A DNA stretch of 64,000 bases from JAGXFP01 sp039714535 (GTDB taxonomy: Bacteria; Desulfobacterota; Desulfobulbia; Desulfobulbales; JAGXFP01): NCBI GenBank assembly GCA_039714535.1, contig JBDLJC010000009.1:20391-84390 (forward strand), read 5' to 3'. The notes beneath the pieces were generated by a model. That model made no database searches and was not told the DNA's origin. It worked only from the letters and a program-made list of their open reading frames with translations. This document shows, one piece after another, positions 17,020 through 26,644 of the stretch. The translations under genes and the position numbers were made by a program. The number at the start of each line of letters is the position of its first letter. Within the stretch, counting starts at the first letter, position 1.

Positions 17020-18801
17020 TTAAGCGTCTAGATCGTCGTGGTTCTTGAGCAGCAGGCGGCGGCCCGGGTAAATCTTGTTGCCTTCTATATTGTTCCAGCG
17101 CCTGATCTTTGCTGGAGTGGTCTGGAATCTTTTCGCAATCTCCCACAGGGTGTCGCCGTTGATGACATGGTAATAGGTGAGACGTGGGTTTTCGGCGCTT
17201 GAGTTCCGTTCAGTTGCAGGCCTTGACTTTTTGCCGGTTGTGATGACGTTTGCAGCAGTGTTCTGGAGGTAAAAAGCGAGCTGTTGGCCTGCCCGGATCC
17301 GGCTCAGATCTTCCAGGCCGTTCCAGGCCGCGATCATATGAGAGGGGACGTTGTATCTCCTGGCCAGCTCCGAAATGGTTTCCCCTGGCCGTATTTTATG
17401 GATGACGAGGTTCTCCGGCAACATTTCGGCCGGGGCGAGACCGGCGGTTATCATGCTTTCATCGAGAAGTTTGTAGCTTGTGGTCCGGAAGGGAATTCTT
17501 AACCTTTTCCCAGCTATCAGCACACTGCTTCTCAGGTTGTTGGCCTTGAGCAGGGTCTTTTTGTTGATGTTGTATTTGTTGCAGATCCGGGAGACGGAGT
17601 CGCCCCTTTTGATCACATGGGTTTTGTACTTGGTGCTGACGGTCGCTTTTACCCTTGGCAGATTTCTGGCGATCAGCTCTTTTTTATCGACTGGGACCTT
17701 GATCGAGTAGAGGTTCTTGCCCGGCGGGGTGATAGAGCGCCGCAATTGCCGGTTCAAATTGCGAATATCTTCAAGGGGTTCGTCTCCGGCCAGGGCGACA
17801 GCCTGCATGGAGGTCCAACGGGGAACCTTCAGAGTTGCAAAGGTCAGTGGCTCATCATAGGCAATATCAGTGAAACCGTAGCTTTCCGGATCTTTGGCAA
17901 TAATGATGGCGGCGATCAGCTTGGGGACATAATATTTGGTCTCTTTGTGGAGGTGCGAGCCCTTGATCAGCTGCCAGAAATCCCTGGAGCCTGTTTTTCT
18001 GATGGCCCGCCGGATCCTGCCGCCGCCGGCATTGTACGCGGCCACGGCCAGTTGCCATGAGTCGAATTCGCGATGCAGATCGGCCAGAAAATTAATGGCC
18101 GCTTTGGTTGATTTTATCGGGTCACGCCTTTCATCAACATAATTATTAATACTTAACTTGTAAGCCCGACCGGTTCTGCGCATGAATTGCCAGGGGCCGA
18201 CGGCTTTGGCTCTTGAATAGGCGGTGAGCCGGTAGCCGCTTTCGATCATGGGCAGGTAGGCCAGGTCAAGGGGCAAGCCGGCTTTGCCCAGTTCTTCCTG
18301 GATCATAGGCAGGTAGCGCCCTGAGCGTTCCAGCCATTTTCTGAAAGTTTTGTGCAGGGAGTTCTGGAATTTGTCGAGGAAGAATTCTACATGGCTATTG
18401 ATCGTGATTGGGAAGTCATATTTAATCTCGGGCCTACTTGCCTGAATGACTTTATCACTGATGGCGCCGACATCGTTTTCAAGGGAGAGGGCCTCCGCCG
18501 GGCTTGGCAGGGGGATCTCTTCACTGGCCAGGGGTTCAAGTTCGTTATCGGTTATCTGCTCAAGATCTTCTGCTACGATTTTGCTCAGAGTGATTCCGCT
18601 GGTCTCTTCCAGAAAATCGGCAAGCCTATAAGTGGAACCAGTATCGGTATCGGCTGCAGGGGGTGTTGGCGCGGTGGATGCTTTTTGCAAGACCGGGCTG
18701 CAACCCCAGAGCAGAGCAACGAAAACAACAAATGCGATATTCCATAACCGGTGGACGGCTTTATTGTAAAAGGATTTATTTGCAGTGTCAGAAAAATTCA
18801 T
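17020..18801 (-). CDS. mltD: Membrane-bound lytic murein transglycosylase D with three LysM domains
   Basis: A 593-residue lipoprotein that cleaves peptidoglycan glycan strands. The N-terminus has a signal peptide ending in the lipobox LLWGC. The SLT domain (about 150-320) carries the catalytic Glu in LAYLPMIESGYR, then AVGPWQFM and VAAYNAGGGRIRRA. Three LysM repeats follow at roughly residues 400-443, 470-513 and 545-590 (VIKRGDSVSRI; IRPGETISEL; VINGDTLWEI), which anchor the enzyme to the wall. Length and layout match the long MltD type. A basic linker separates the second and third LysM repeats. Confidence 0.93.
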   Translation of the reverse strand: MNFSDTANKSFYNKAVHRLWNIAFVVFVALLWGCSPVLQKASTAPTPPAADTDTGSTYRLADFLEETSGITLSKIVAEDLEQITDNELEPLASEEIPLPSPAEALSLENDVGAISDKVIQASRPEIKYDFPITINSHVEFFLDKFQNSLHKTFRKWLERSGRYLPMIQEELGKAGLPLDLAYLPMIESGYRLTAYSRAKAVGPWQFMRRTGRAYKLSINNYVDERRDPIKSTKAAINFLADLHREFDSWQLAVAAYNAGGGRIRRAIRKTGSRDFWQLIKGSHLHKETKYYVPKLIAAIIIAKDPESYGFTDIAYDEPLTFATLKVPRWTSMQAVALAGDEPLEDIRNLNRQLRRSITPPGKNLYSIKVPVDKKELIARNLPRVKATVSTKYKTHVIKRGDSVSRICNKYNINKKTLLKANNLRSSVLIAGKRLRIPFRTTSYKLLDESMITAGLAPAEMLPENLVIHKIRPGETISELARRYNVPSHMIAAWNGLEDLSRIRAGQQLAFYLQNTAANVITTGKKSRPATERNSSAENPRLTYYHVINGDTLWEIAKRFQTTPAKIRRWNNIEGNKIYPGRRLLLKNHDDLDA

Positions 18802-19235
18802 GGTCTCTTATATACCAATAAGTGGAACTCATTTCCAGAACTCTTTGCTGGCGCGGGCTTAAATAAGCGGGGCTGGTTTTGTTGATTGGGTGTTTCAGGT
18901 GGGCACTTTGGGTAATTATCAGCCAACCATCAAGATGCTCCGCCCCGATGCTGTTTGCCTCATTGAAGTAATCGTTACTGATAAAAGGCGTTTTTAATTT
19001 AGTGCGACTAAATATGCAACGAAAAAGGTTGTGACTTGATTTTGTGTGAAAAATCGTGGACAATGTGCGATTGCAAATCGACAAAATGTCGATAGGATAA
19101 CTATGGAATTTGAGCTTGCCTGACCATCCTGATATTGCTATTGGATCCCCTTTGGGTGCTGTTTAAGAGACTGTCATGGTTAGTTTTACAAAATCATCAA
19201 TGCCGTATTCGGCATTCGTATTGAACTGATATATT
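18802..19235. other. Intergenic region between divergent mltD and PBP genes
   Basis: About 430 bases, A+T-richer than the genes. Two small palindromes sit side by side: CGATTGCAAATCG (19068-19080) and TCGACAAAATGTCGA (19078-19092). They could be operator half-sites for the divergent cell-wall genes but no regulator can be named. No RNA gene was seen. Confidence 0.4.
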
Positions 19236-22200
19236 ATGTTAAAAAGATTCTCTTTTCTAATGCTGGCAATAGGTGTATTTGCCGGCGTGGTTGGATTTTG
19301 CCTTTTTTACTGGCAGGTAGTTTTCTCGCCGGGGGGTGACATCCGCCAAGCCAGCATCGACAAGATTCTGGCCGTGGAAAGTCCTATTATGTACAGTGGT
19401 GGCAAGGACAAGATCGGGGTCTTTTTCGAGACTTCTCATCGGCAGTACGTCTCCTACGACCAGATTCCCAGGGATTTCATTAACGGGATCGTCTCCTCTG
19501 AAGATAATAAGTTTTTTGAGCACCACGGCTTCGATTTATTCGGGGTTCTCAGGGCCTTGGTGGCAAACATCCGGGCCGGCAGGGTGGTGCAGGGTGGCAG
19601 CACTATTACCCAGCAGACTGCCAAAAATCTGTTCAAACGTAAAGATCGCTCCATTCTTTCCAAGCTTAAAGAACTGCTTTTTGCCCTGCGCCTGGAATAT
19701 CATTATCCCAAGGAAAAGATTCTGGAATTTTATGCCAACCAGTTCTATGTGAGTGGTAATGGCCGTGGTTTTGGGGTTGCGGCCCGTTATTATTTCAATA
19801 AAGACGCCGCTGATCTGGATCTTTTGGAATGCGCCTTTATTGCCGGGAGTGTTAAAAGACCCAACTACTACAATCCTTTTATTAAAAGAGGCGAAACAGC
19901 TAAGGCCCTGGCCCGGGAGAGATCGAAGGAGAGGGTCAAATATGTCCTGGGACAGATGCTTAAGAACGACCTGCTTACCTTGGATGTTTATGATGACATC
20001 GTCGACCGGGAAGTTCCTTTTGAGCAAGGCAAGATGTATTTTTCCCTCAATACGATAATGGACATGGTTAAGGAGGCAATGGCCGAGCCGGAGATTGTTG
20101 CGGCTCTACATGAACACGGGATTGATAATGTTGCGACCTCGGGAATTAAGATCGTTACCAGTATCGAGAAGAATATCCAGACGGAAAGTTTTGCCTCTTT
20201 ACGCCAAGAACTTTCCCGCCTTGATGTCAGATTGCGGGGCTATGAACACGACGTGGTTCAGGATGAGTACCTGGAGTTGACCCGCAGGAAAAATCGGGAC
20301 AGGGACCCGGGCAGTTTTCATTTTGGGCGAATTGTCAGTATCGAAGCCGCAGATGGTTCTCCGCCCAAGGTTTGGGTGTCTTTGTCGGACTCTGATGAGT
20401 ACCCTCCCGATGGGTATATTGATAAGAAAGGGTTGATGAATCTGGTCGTGCCGTTGGTCAAATATGAGAAAAACCGTTGGACGGAGGCCCAAAAGAAGGA
20501 CCTGCCAAAATTCATGGCCAAGCTTAGTGTCGGTGATCTTGTCTACACCAGCGTCCGCCGGGTTGATGCTGAAAGCGGTGAGATGGTCATGGACCTGGAG
20601 AAATACCCGCTTCTCCAGGGGGGGGTGTTGGCCATGCGTAACGGGATGATAAAAGCGATGGTCGGCGGCATGGATAACCGCTACTTCAACAGGGCCATTA
20701 CGGCCAAAAGATCCATGGGTTCAGTGGTTAAGCCCTTGGTCTACAATGCGGCGCTGCAGTTGGGCTGGAACAGCATTGACGTTCTTAATAACGAGAGGGA
20801 TGTTTTCGTTTATCAAAAGAAGTCGTATTTTCCGCGGCCTGATCACCAAAGTCCTTATAAGGGGGTCTCGATGAGCTGGGCCGGGGTCCATTCGGAAAAT
20901 ATTGCGACAATCTGGCTGTTATCCCATCTTTGTGATCGCCTTACTCCCATCCAATTTCGGAATGTTGTCGATTATCTGGGGCTCAGTCAATTACCTGAAG
21001 AGTCTGACCGTGATTATCAGCGGCGGGTTCGAGATAAATATGGAGTGGTTGTTGATGATGGCGCCTATTATGAGGCTGCTTTTGAGCGGGCCATTGCCGA
21101 ACTTGAACCGGATCTCATCTTTGCGGGGCGACTGGATGAGTATGAGACTATCAGCAAGCTTCATTACGGCAGATATTTTAACAGGTTCTTTTCTGAAGTT
21201 GATGTGGATTTAGGCTTGGTCGAAAAGGATGAATCTGCCGGAGAGGAAGAGGTAGAAGAAGAGAAAGAGCTCAGCCGCCGGGAGAAAGCGGAGAAAAAGA
21301 AGGAAATTAAGAAAAAGAAGAAAGAGGCCAAGCTCAGAAAGACGATTCTGAAACGGAATTTTCTGAGATTTAAAAAACAAGCGGATGATCTCAAGCAATT
21401 GCGCAGTTACTTTCATGAGGTTACTGTCAATCGGGATAATGGTGAGCTGACAGATGAGACCTCCCTGTACCGTGATCTGGTTACCGGCAACTATATCTAT
21501 TTTGACAAGGACGAGGTCTTCGGTGACCAGGAGCTGGATGAAGAGCAAGAGTTGCCCGGTGACCAGGAGGAGTTGGGTGAAGATGCAGAACTGACCCTCG
21601 ACCCGGAAGAGGTTGTCAATCCTGTTCCTGAAGATTGGGAAATGGTCGGCAGAGGTGAGTTGGCAAACCTGCTTGATTCGTTCTATGCTGAGCAGTCGTT
21701 TTCTTTGTTCTTTGGCGCCCAGCCGTTCTCTATGAATGCTGCTCGGGGTACGGAGAAGGAGAATGAATTCTGGGGTTCTGTGCTGATAGATAATTCTTTA
21801 GCTGCCGGGACCGTGGATATTATCAGTGAAGCGTTAAGTCGCGAGTACAAGCAGTTGCAGAAGCTCGATCCCTATGGGGCTGAGTTCCTTTATAATGTCC
21901 GTGATTTCAAGACGATGGTCGCCCTGCAATATATGATCGGTCTGTGCCGGGCTATTGGCATTGAGAGTGATTTGGCTCCGGTTCTTTCCTTTCCGTTAGG
22001 ATCCAACGTTATGAGTCTTCTTGATGTGGCTCGGGCCTATGAGAGCATGTTGAGCGGGGTCAGCAAGCGCTATGGTCAGCCCGGGAGCGGGGTAGGATTG
22101 GCAATTATTGAAAGTATCGAGAATCTTGACGGCGAAGTTATCTATGAGCCTTCGCTGGTTGAAACCCAGGTGGTTTCCCCTGAAACAAAGATTGCTATAA

Positions 22201-22790
22201 GTGATATCCTGAGGAGAGTTATTAAATTCGGAACCGGGCGCTTTGCCGACCGGAATGTGCGGTTGCGGAGCAGCGATTCCCAGAAAGACAGGCAACTGGT
22301 TAATCTTGGCGCCCATGTGCCGTTGGCCGGGAAAACCGGTACGGCCAACAGCTTCATGAATGCCAGTTTTGCCGGCGGTGTGCCGGGGGTAGGCCCGAAC
22401 GGTATTTTTTCCTTGGCGGAGGGATATGTTTTGACATCCTATGTCGGTTTCGATGATAATACCCCGATGGTTAGAAATACAACGCACCTAACCGGTGCGA
22501 GTGGATCTCTGCCGCTCTGGTCCAGGATTGCCAGTAAGATATTATTCGAGAATGATTATGCCTCCCGACTGGAGCTGGTTGATATTTCTTTCTCTGACCA
22601 AATCGAGTTCCCTCTGCACTATCCCGATGTCGGTCAGGTAGAGATTCCGGTTGATCCTGGTCGTGGTGGAATTGCCGGTAACGGCGACGATACGGGGGCT
22701 TCTTTGATTACTTTCGGTGAAAAGATTAGTAGTGGTCGGATCAAACCGACCAGATTTTTTAAGCCTTATTGGCTGGTGGGAGATAACTAG
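19236..22790 (+). CDS. Class A penicillin-binding protein (GT51 plus transpeptidase) with a large insertion
   Basis: A 1184-residue bifunctional peptidoglycan synthase: an N-terminal membrane anchor (5-27), a GT51 transglycosylase (about 70-260; catalytic E89 in EDNKFFEHHGFD, GGSTITQQTAKNLF), then a penicillin-binding transpeptidase with S496-V-V-K499, S553-E-N and K1033-T-G. Some 480 residues separate SxN from KTG, well above the usual spacing; the excess includes a lysine/glutamate coiled coil (about 662-705) and an acidic stretch (about 760-796). It might contact a regulator. It is followed one base later by a TPR lipoprotein gene, a likely operon partner resembling LpoA-type activators in layout only. 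Confidence 0.88.
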   Translation: MLKRFSFLMLAIGVFAGVVGFCLFYWQVVFSPGGDIRQASIDKILAVESPIMYSGGKDKIGVFFETSHRQYVSYDQIPRDFINGIVSSEDNKFFEHHGFDLFGVLRALVANIRAGRVVQGGSTITQQTAKNLFKRKDRSILSKLKELLFALRLEYHYPKEKILEFYANQFYVSGNGRGFGVAARYYFNKDAADLDLLECAFIAGSVKRPNYYNPFIKRGETAKALARERSKERVKYVLGQMLKNDLLTLDVYDDIVDREVPFEQGKMYFSLNTIMDMVKEAMAEPEIVAALHEHGIDNVATSGIKIVTSIEKNIQTESFASLRQELSRLDVRLRGYEHDVVQDEYLELTRRKNRDRDPGSFHFGRIVSIEAADGSPPKVWVSLSDSDEYPPDGYIDKKGLMNLVVPLVKYEKNRWTEAQKKDLPKFMAKLSVGDLVYTSVRRVDAESGEMVMDLEKYPLLQGGVLAMRNGMIKAMVGGMDNRYFNRAITAKRSMGSVVKPLVYNAALQLGWNSIDVLNNERDVFVYQKKSYFPRPDHQSPYKGVSMSWAGVHSENIATIWLLSHLCDRLTPIQFRNVVDYLGLSQLPEESDRDYQRRVRDKYGVVVDDGAYYEAAFERAIAELEPDLIFAGRLDEYETISKLHYGRYFNRFFSEVDVDLGLVEKDESAGEEEVEEEKELSRREKAEKKKEIKKKKKEAKLRKTILKRNFLRFKKQADDLKQLRSYFHEVTVNRDNGELTDETSLYRDLVTGNYIYFDKDEVFGDQELDEEQELPGDQEELGEDAELTLDPEEVVNPVPEDWEMVGRGELANLLDSFYAEQSFSLFFGAQPFSMNAARGTEKENEFWGSVLIDNSLAAGTVDIISEALSREYKQLQKLDPYGAEFLYNVRDFKTMVALQYMIGLCRAIGIESDLAPVLSFPLGSNVMSLLDVARAYESMLSGVSKRYGQPGSGVGLAIIESIENLDGEVIYEPSLVETQVVSPETKIAISDILRRVIKFGTGRFADRNVRLRSSDSQKDRQLVNLGAHVPLAGKTGTANSFMNASFAGGVPGVGPNGIFSLAEGYVLTSYVGFDDNTPMVRNTTHLTGASGSLPLWSRIASKILFENDYASRLELVDISFSDQIEFPLHYPDVGQVEIPVDPGRGGIAGNGDDTGASLITFGEKISSGRIKPTRFFKPYWLVGDN

Positions 22791-22791
22791 G

Positions 22792-23895
22792 ATGAATATC
22801 AAGGTTTGGTCGTTTTGTTTTATGTTTTTTGCTGTTGTGGCTTTTACGGGGAGTGGTTGCGCCCCGCAAAAGGTCCAGTTGGTTCCCAGGACAATAGAAC
22901 CGGTTGTTTTGGATGCCGTTGAAGATCAGGTCCCTCTGACCGATATGGAATTTCAGTATGAATCTCCGCAAGCTGAATTGTCGGCAACCAAAGCCGAGCA
23001 AACCCAGGTGTTGCCAAGTGTTCCTTTTGTTGATCAGCGGATGATGGTTTATGCCGATAAGTTTACAAGTTGGGAGACCCTTTCTTTACAGGTTGCGGCG
23101 CTTGACTTGAGTGACAGGCTGCCACCCCAGTGGGACCAATGTCTGGCTGGTATCGCGGAAGTGTTTCGTGGTTATAGCGTCTTGATGGAGGCGCTATTGG
23201 CCCAAGACACCCAGGCTGTTATGGCCGGGCAGCTTGGGGTGGATCCGTGGCTGATTTATCAGAATGATATTGTCTTTCTGGAAGGGGAGTGCCAACAGGT
23301 CTTTACAGATGGTGCTGTTGTTCTGGGCGGTGCTCAAGAGAAGCACGGAGCCAATACTGAGTTCGAGGAAGGCACGGCCGTTGCAACTCAGCACCCTGGT
23401 GGTGGGCTTTCCAAGAAGACCATAGCCGCCCCCCGGAAAGGGGATTCCCAACCTAAGCAGAAGCTTCTCTCGGCGGCAGATCGATCCGGACAATGGGATA
23501 AGGCGGTATTGTTATTGGAGTCGGGGCAATATGATGACGCTATTGATGCCTTTGGGATGTTGTTTAACACGGAATATGATATCCCGGCCCGGGCGAATAT
23601 CCAGAAAGCGGCTGAGGTCGCATCTGTCGGGATGAGGCGTAAGTCGGCCAATATCTTTGTTAAGGCCCGTAGAGAAATGGAGTATGAGCTGAAAAAGGAA
23701 CTTCTTCGTGAATCGTGGCAACTCCTTCATGATATAACGGTCAAATACCCCGAAGTTAAGTTGATCGGCAAGGTCAGACAAAATCTGCTTATAATCGAAA
23801 AACATATCGATGGTTTTGACCCGTTGATGCTTCAGGAGTTGAGGCCGGTTGCGGGCGCAGCCCAAGAGGATCTTCCTGAGGAATACCTGTACTGA
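22792..23895 (+). CDS. TPR-like lipoprotein coupled to the class A PBP
   Basis: A 367-residue predicted lipoprotein (signal peptide then lipobox GSGC near residue 23). The ATG at 22792 is chosen because it begins one base after the PBP stop codon and yields a proper signal peptide. The C-terminal half has helical pairs like TPR units (AVLLLESGQYDDAIDAFGMLF; NIFVKARREMEYELKKELL). I recognise no family. The tight coupling to a class A PBP suggests an outer-membrane or periplasmic partner of that synthase, by analogy with Lpo proteins, but there is no sequence evidence for homology. Confidence 0.65.
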   Translation: MNIKVWSFCFMFFAVVAFTGSGCAPQKVQLVPRTIEPVVLDAVEDQVPLTDMEFQYESPQAELSATKAEQTQVLPSVPFVDQRMMVYADKFTSWETLSLQVAALDLSDRLPPQWDQCLAGIAEVFRGYSVLMEALLAQDTQAVMAGQLGVDPWLIYQNDIVFLEGECQQVFTDGAVVLGGAQEKHGANTEFEEGTAVATQHPGGGLSKKTIAAPRKGDSQPKQKLLSAADRSGQWDKAVLLLESGQYDDAIDAFGMLFNTEYDIPARANIQKAAEVASVGMRRKSANIFVKARREMEYELKKELLRESWQLLHDITVKYPEVKLIGKVRQNLLIIEKHIDGFDPLMLQELRPVAGAAQEDLPEEYLY

Positions 23896-23983
23896 GGTAT
23901 TCCGAGAAGGTTGCAGTGATTTTCCCCGCCCGACTTTTCAGAGCGGTGGTTTTATGCACGACCTTGTCCGTAGCCTGAATTCA

Positions 23984-24011
23984 AGAGGGCGGTTATCTTA
24001 AACCGCCCTCT
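23984..24011 (+). terminator. Hairpin after the PBP-lipoprotein unit
   Basis: AGAGGGCGGTT (23984-23994), six-base loop, AACCGCCCTCT (24001-24011): a perfect 11-bp stem about 90 bases beyond the stop codon. No T-run follows, so it is a weak or Rho-assisted terminator or an mRNA 3' stabiliser. Confidence 0.55.
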
Positions 24012-24466
24012 ATTAACGTTCCCGTCAGCAACTCTCATCTCCTTCTTTCAAACAACCAATTATTCTGCGGCAATTTGCCATATGCGCTACCTTGCCAGGT
24101 TGTAGCAAGTTTAGTGTGCTTTCAATGTTAGTCAAACTGTTGTGAAACGGCAGCTGTAACCCTGCCCAAGACAAAAAGAAACCAATAAGATATCAACGAC
24201 TTACTGCTTTACTTTATCCGGCACACATCGTTATCATTGAATAACTTGTTTCTGCTACTATCCGAAGTTTTCCTGGCCTGGATCTGTTTTTATAGGGAGG
24301 TCGTTATGTTGGTTATTTGTCCTGCGAAATCCAGTCTGATTCAAAACTGAAGAAACGTCTGTCTTGAATCAGTAAGAGGCTAATGATCTCCTGTCTGCAT
24401 CATTGGTCTTATCTCATTCTCGACCTGTCTCGAGACGATTAAATAAACTTTCTGATTTGCGGGAAG
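24012..24466. other. Intergenic region without recognisable gene
   Basis: About 450 bases between the convergent lipoprotein and ogt genes. I see no conserved RNA or protein. A GGGAGG site followed by a 14-codon ATG frame (from about 24306) is probably chance. Confidence 0.4.
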
Positions 24467-25093
24467 TTAGAAGTTAATGATGGCACATTTAATGTCGCTC
24501 AACTGGACTCCCGGTGGGTTTCTCAAGTTTTTCTCGATCTCCAGAAGTTTCAGCTTGATCGCCAGCTCTCCGGCAAAGCCGCCCGGGCCATTGGCCGCTA
24601 CTACTCTATGACAGGGGATGATCAAGGCCAGAGGGTTTTGATTGCAGGCTCGGCCGACAGCTCGGGCTCCTCCCGGTGATCCGGCGGTGGTGGCCAGTTC
24701 GCCATAGGTTATTGTCTCTCCCGGTTTGATCAGACTTATCAGGCGCCATATCTTCTGCTGGAATTCGGTGCCGTTCTTCAGGAAGGGATTATGGTCGAAA
24801 TCCGGGGCCGGTTTTTCTGGGCCACCGCCAAGCATTCGATGTACCAGTTTCTTGATATGGATGATTTCATTGTTTGCTCTGGCCAACTCAGCTTTTGCCA
24901 TGAATTGTCTTATTGTCTTGAGTGCCTGGTGGTGAACTTCTCTGGAAAAAGACAGGTGGATAATGGTGTCATTGTTAATGATTACCAAGAATTCCAGGAA
25001 CTTGTACCTGCATAATGCCGAGTAATAAGAGTCGTCAGCCAGGCTCGTTGTGGCGCTATGTGCAGGGTTTGTCGGGTGCATTTTATGGTCCAT
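24467..25093 (-). CDS. ogt: Methylated-DNA--protein-cysteine methyltransferase
   Basis: A 208-residue suicide repair protein that moves the methyl group from O6-methylguanine to its own cysteine. The active site IIPCHRVV is intact, preceded by the helix-turn-helix segment GETITYGELATTAGSPGGARAVGRA with the arginine finger and NPLALIIPCHR. The N-terminal domain (residues 20-105) is divergent, as in Ogt rather than Ada-C. The C-terminus extends about 25 residues past the usual KxxLLxxE region. The start codon is not certain, since a methionine lies at residue 5 as well. Apparently monocistronic. Confidence 0.88.
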   Translation of the reverse strand: MDHKMHPTNPAHSATTSLADDSYYSALCRYKFLEFLVIINNDTIIHLSFSREVHHQALKTIRQFMAKAELARANNEIIHIKKLVHRMLGGGPEKPAPDFDHNPFLKNGTEFQQKIWRLISLIKPGETITYGELATTAGSPGGARAVGRACNQNPLALIIPCHRVVAANGPGGFAGELAIKLKLLEIEKNLRNPPGVQLSDIKCAIINF

Positions 25094-25376
25094 TCTTGCC
25101 TGTCTGGCTGTTATCTTTTTATCGTTATCTTGTCTTTAAGGAGAATTGATTATACAACAATGGCCAAGATCTTCTCGATCATTATCTGGTTAACATAATA
25201 TCTTCGGGTAGTTACGTGTGAAACTTTTTGAGGATTTCCTTGCTTTTTGTTGTGGGGCCGTTTATCTAACTGTTAGAGGCTTGATGTTTACTGCCTGAAA
25301 GACGGTAATGTTGTCTGCGCTGAGAGACTGTAAAGGTTTGTTTTTAAGATGAAGTGGCTGGGCGGGATACCCCACT

Positions 25377-26393
25377 ATGAAGCTTGTTGAAAAAATATTT
25401 ATCACCTCATTTGTCCTGGCGGTAATGCTGTTATCCGTATCTGGTTTTATAACAGATGGTGAGGCCCGGAGTAGCAAGAAGCCGGTTTCCAATATTGTCT
25501 CCATCCATAAATTCCAACCTGGCACGGTAAATCCCAAAACCGGTGGTGATAACTATCGTCCTCCCGTAGTTGATCTCTCTTCCACTCAACAGACTAAGCG
25601 GCGTCCTGAGGATGGTCTGCCGCTGCTTGAGACAGCAGGGCAATTACGCAAGCGTCTGACCTCTAAAAGTGCAATTATCATGGATGGTGATAGTGGTAAG
25701 GTGATTTACGCCCATTTGCCGGATAAAACCGCCCAGCCGGCCAGTACTATAAAAATCCTGACCGGTTTGATTGCGATCCAGTCTTTGGAGGACGAGGAAA
25801 AGGTGTTGGCCAGCCGTCGGGCGGCCGGGATGCCAAGATCCAAGATCTATCTGCGGCGGGGCAAGTCCTATCGGGCGGATGATATGATTAATGCCGTGTT
25901 GCTTTCTTCGGCCAATGATGCCAGTGTCGCCCTCGCGGAAAAAATTGCCGGTTCCGAGCGGGTCTTTGCGAAATTGATGACCCATAAAGCAAAGGCCTGG
26001 GGGGCGGAGAATACCGTCTGTAAAACCTCCACCGGTCTCACCTCCCGGGGGCAACAATCGACGGTTCGTGATTTGGCGGTACTTTTCAACCGGGCCATGG
26101 AGAACGAGGAATTTGCGGACAGGGTTGTCCGAAGAAAGATTAAAACCGGCTACGGTAAGGTGTTGAAAAATCACAATCGGGCTTTATGGCAGATTGCTGG
26201 GGCAGAAGGGGGTAAGACCGGTTACACCAAGGCTGCCCGCCAGACCTATGTTGGTAAATTCAAGCGCGGTGATGATGAGTTGACCGTGGCGGTTATGGGC
26301 AGTGAAACTATGTGGGACGATGTTAAATGTTTGGTTGAATATGGTTTCGCCAAGAAGAAGAGCATGGGGATAACAACTGCGGCGGTAAAATAG
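25377..26393 (+). CDS. D-alanyl-D-alanine carboxypeptidase (PBP5/6 family)
   Basis: A 338-residue low-molecular-weight penicillin-binding protein (peptidase S11) that trims the terminal D-Ala of peptidoglycan pentapeptides. A signal peptide (residues 1-30) targets it to the periplasm. The three active-site motifs are present: PASTIKIL (SxxK), SSAND (SxN) and GKTGYT (KTG). After KTG only about 60 residues remain, so the C-terminal beta domain and amphipathic anchor of PBP5 are missing; the protein should be soluble, like PBP7/DacF-type enzymes. It stands alone, with a repeat copy downstream. Confidence 0.88.
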   Translation: MKLVEKIFITSFVLAVMLLSVSGFITDGEARSSKKPVSNIVSIHKFQPGTVNPKTGGDNYRPPVVDLSSTQQTKRRPEDGLPLLETAGQLRKRLTSKSAIIMDGDSGKVIYAHLPDKTAQPASTIKILTGLIAIQSLEDEEKVLASRRAAGMPRSKIYLRRGKSYRADDMINAVLLSSANDASVALAEKIAGSERVFAKLMTHKAKAWGAENTVCKTSTGLTSRGQQSTVRDLAVLFNRAMENEEFADRVVRRKIKTGYGKVLKNHNRALWQIAGAEGGKTGYTKAARQTYVGKFKRGDDELTVAVMGSETMWDDVKCLVEYGFAKKKSMGITTAAVK

Positions 26394-26540
26394 TTCCCAG
26401 TCATGGTTGGGCTACTGCCGTATGGTGTTTGGCGCATATGATGCGCGTTTGGAGGGCAGTGGCATAAGCGCTCCCCGGTGTTTTTTGCGGATGAAGTATC
26501 TCCTGGTTTCTTTCCTTTCTTTTTAGTCCTTATACCCACA

Positions 26541-26576
26541 GGGTTCTGTTCAATCCCCCTCCTAGGGGGCATAAGT
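26541..26576 (+). repeat. Dispersed intergenic hairpin repeat, copy 2
   Basis: GGGTTCTGTTCAAT, then CCCCC, loop, GGGGGCATAAGTT. Same family as 14398-14434 and 48273-48306. Copies 1 and 2 share the upstream TTATACC as well, so the unit is longer than the hairpin. Confidence 0.75.
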
Positions 26577-26644
26577 TTCATTGAACCAGACAAGCTGGTT
26601 AATTCAGCTTCATATTTTCACTGTTGATCGTTTATATCAAGCCA

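Noticed and set aside
18788..19084. 98-codon minus-strand frame upstream of and overlapping the mltD start
   Set aside because: It overlaps a secure gene start, has no recognisable domains and covers an A+T-rich promoter region.
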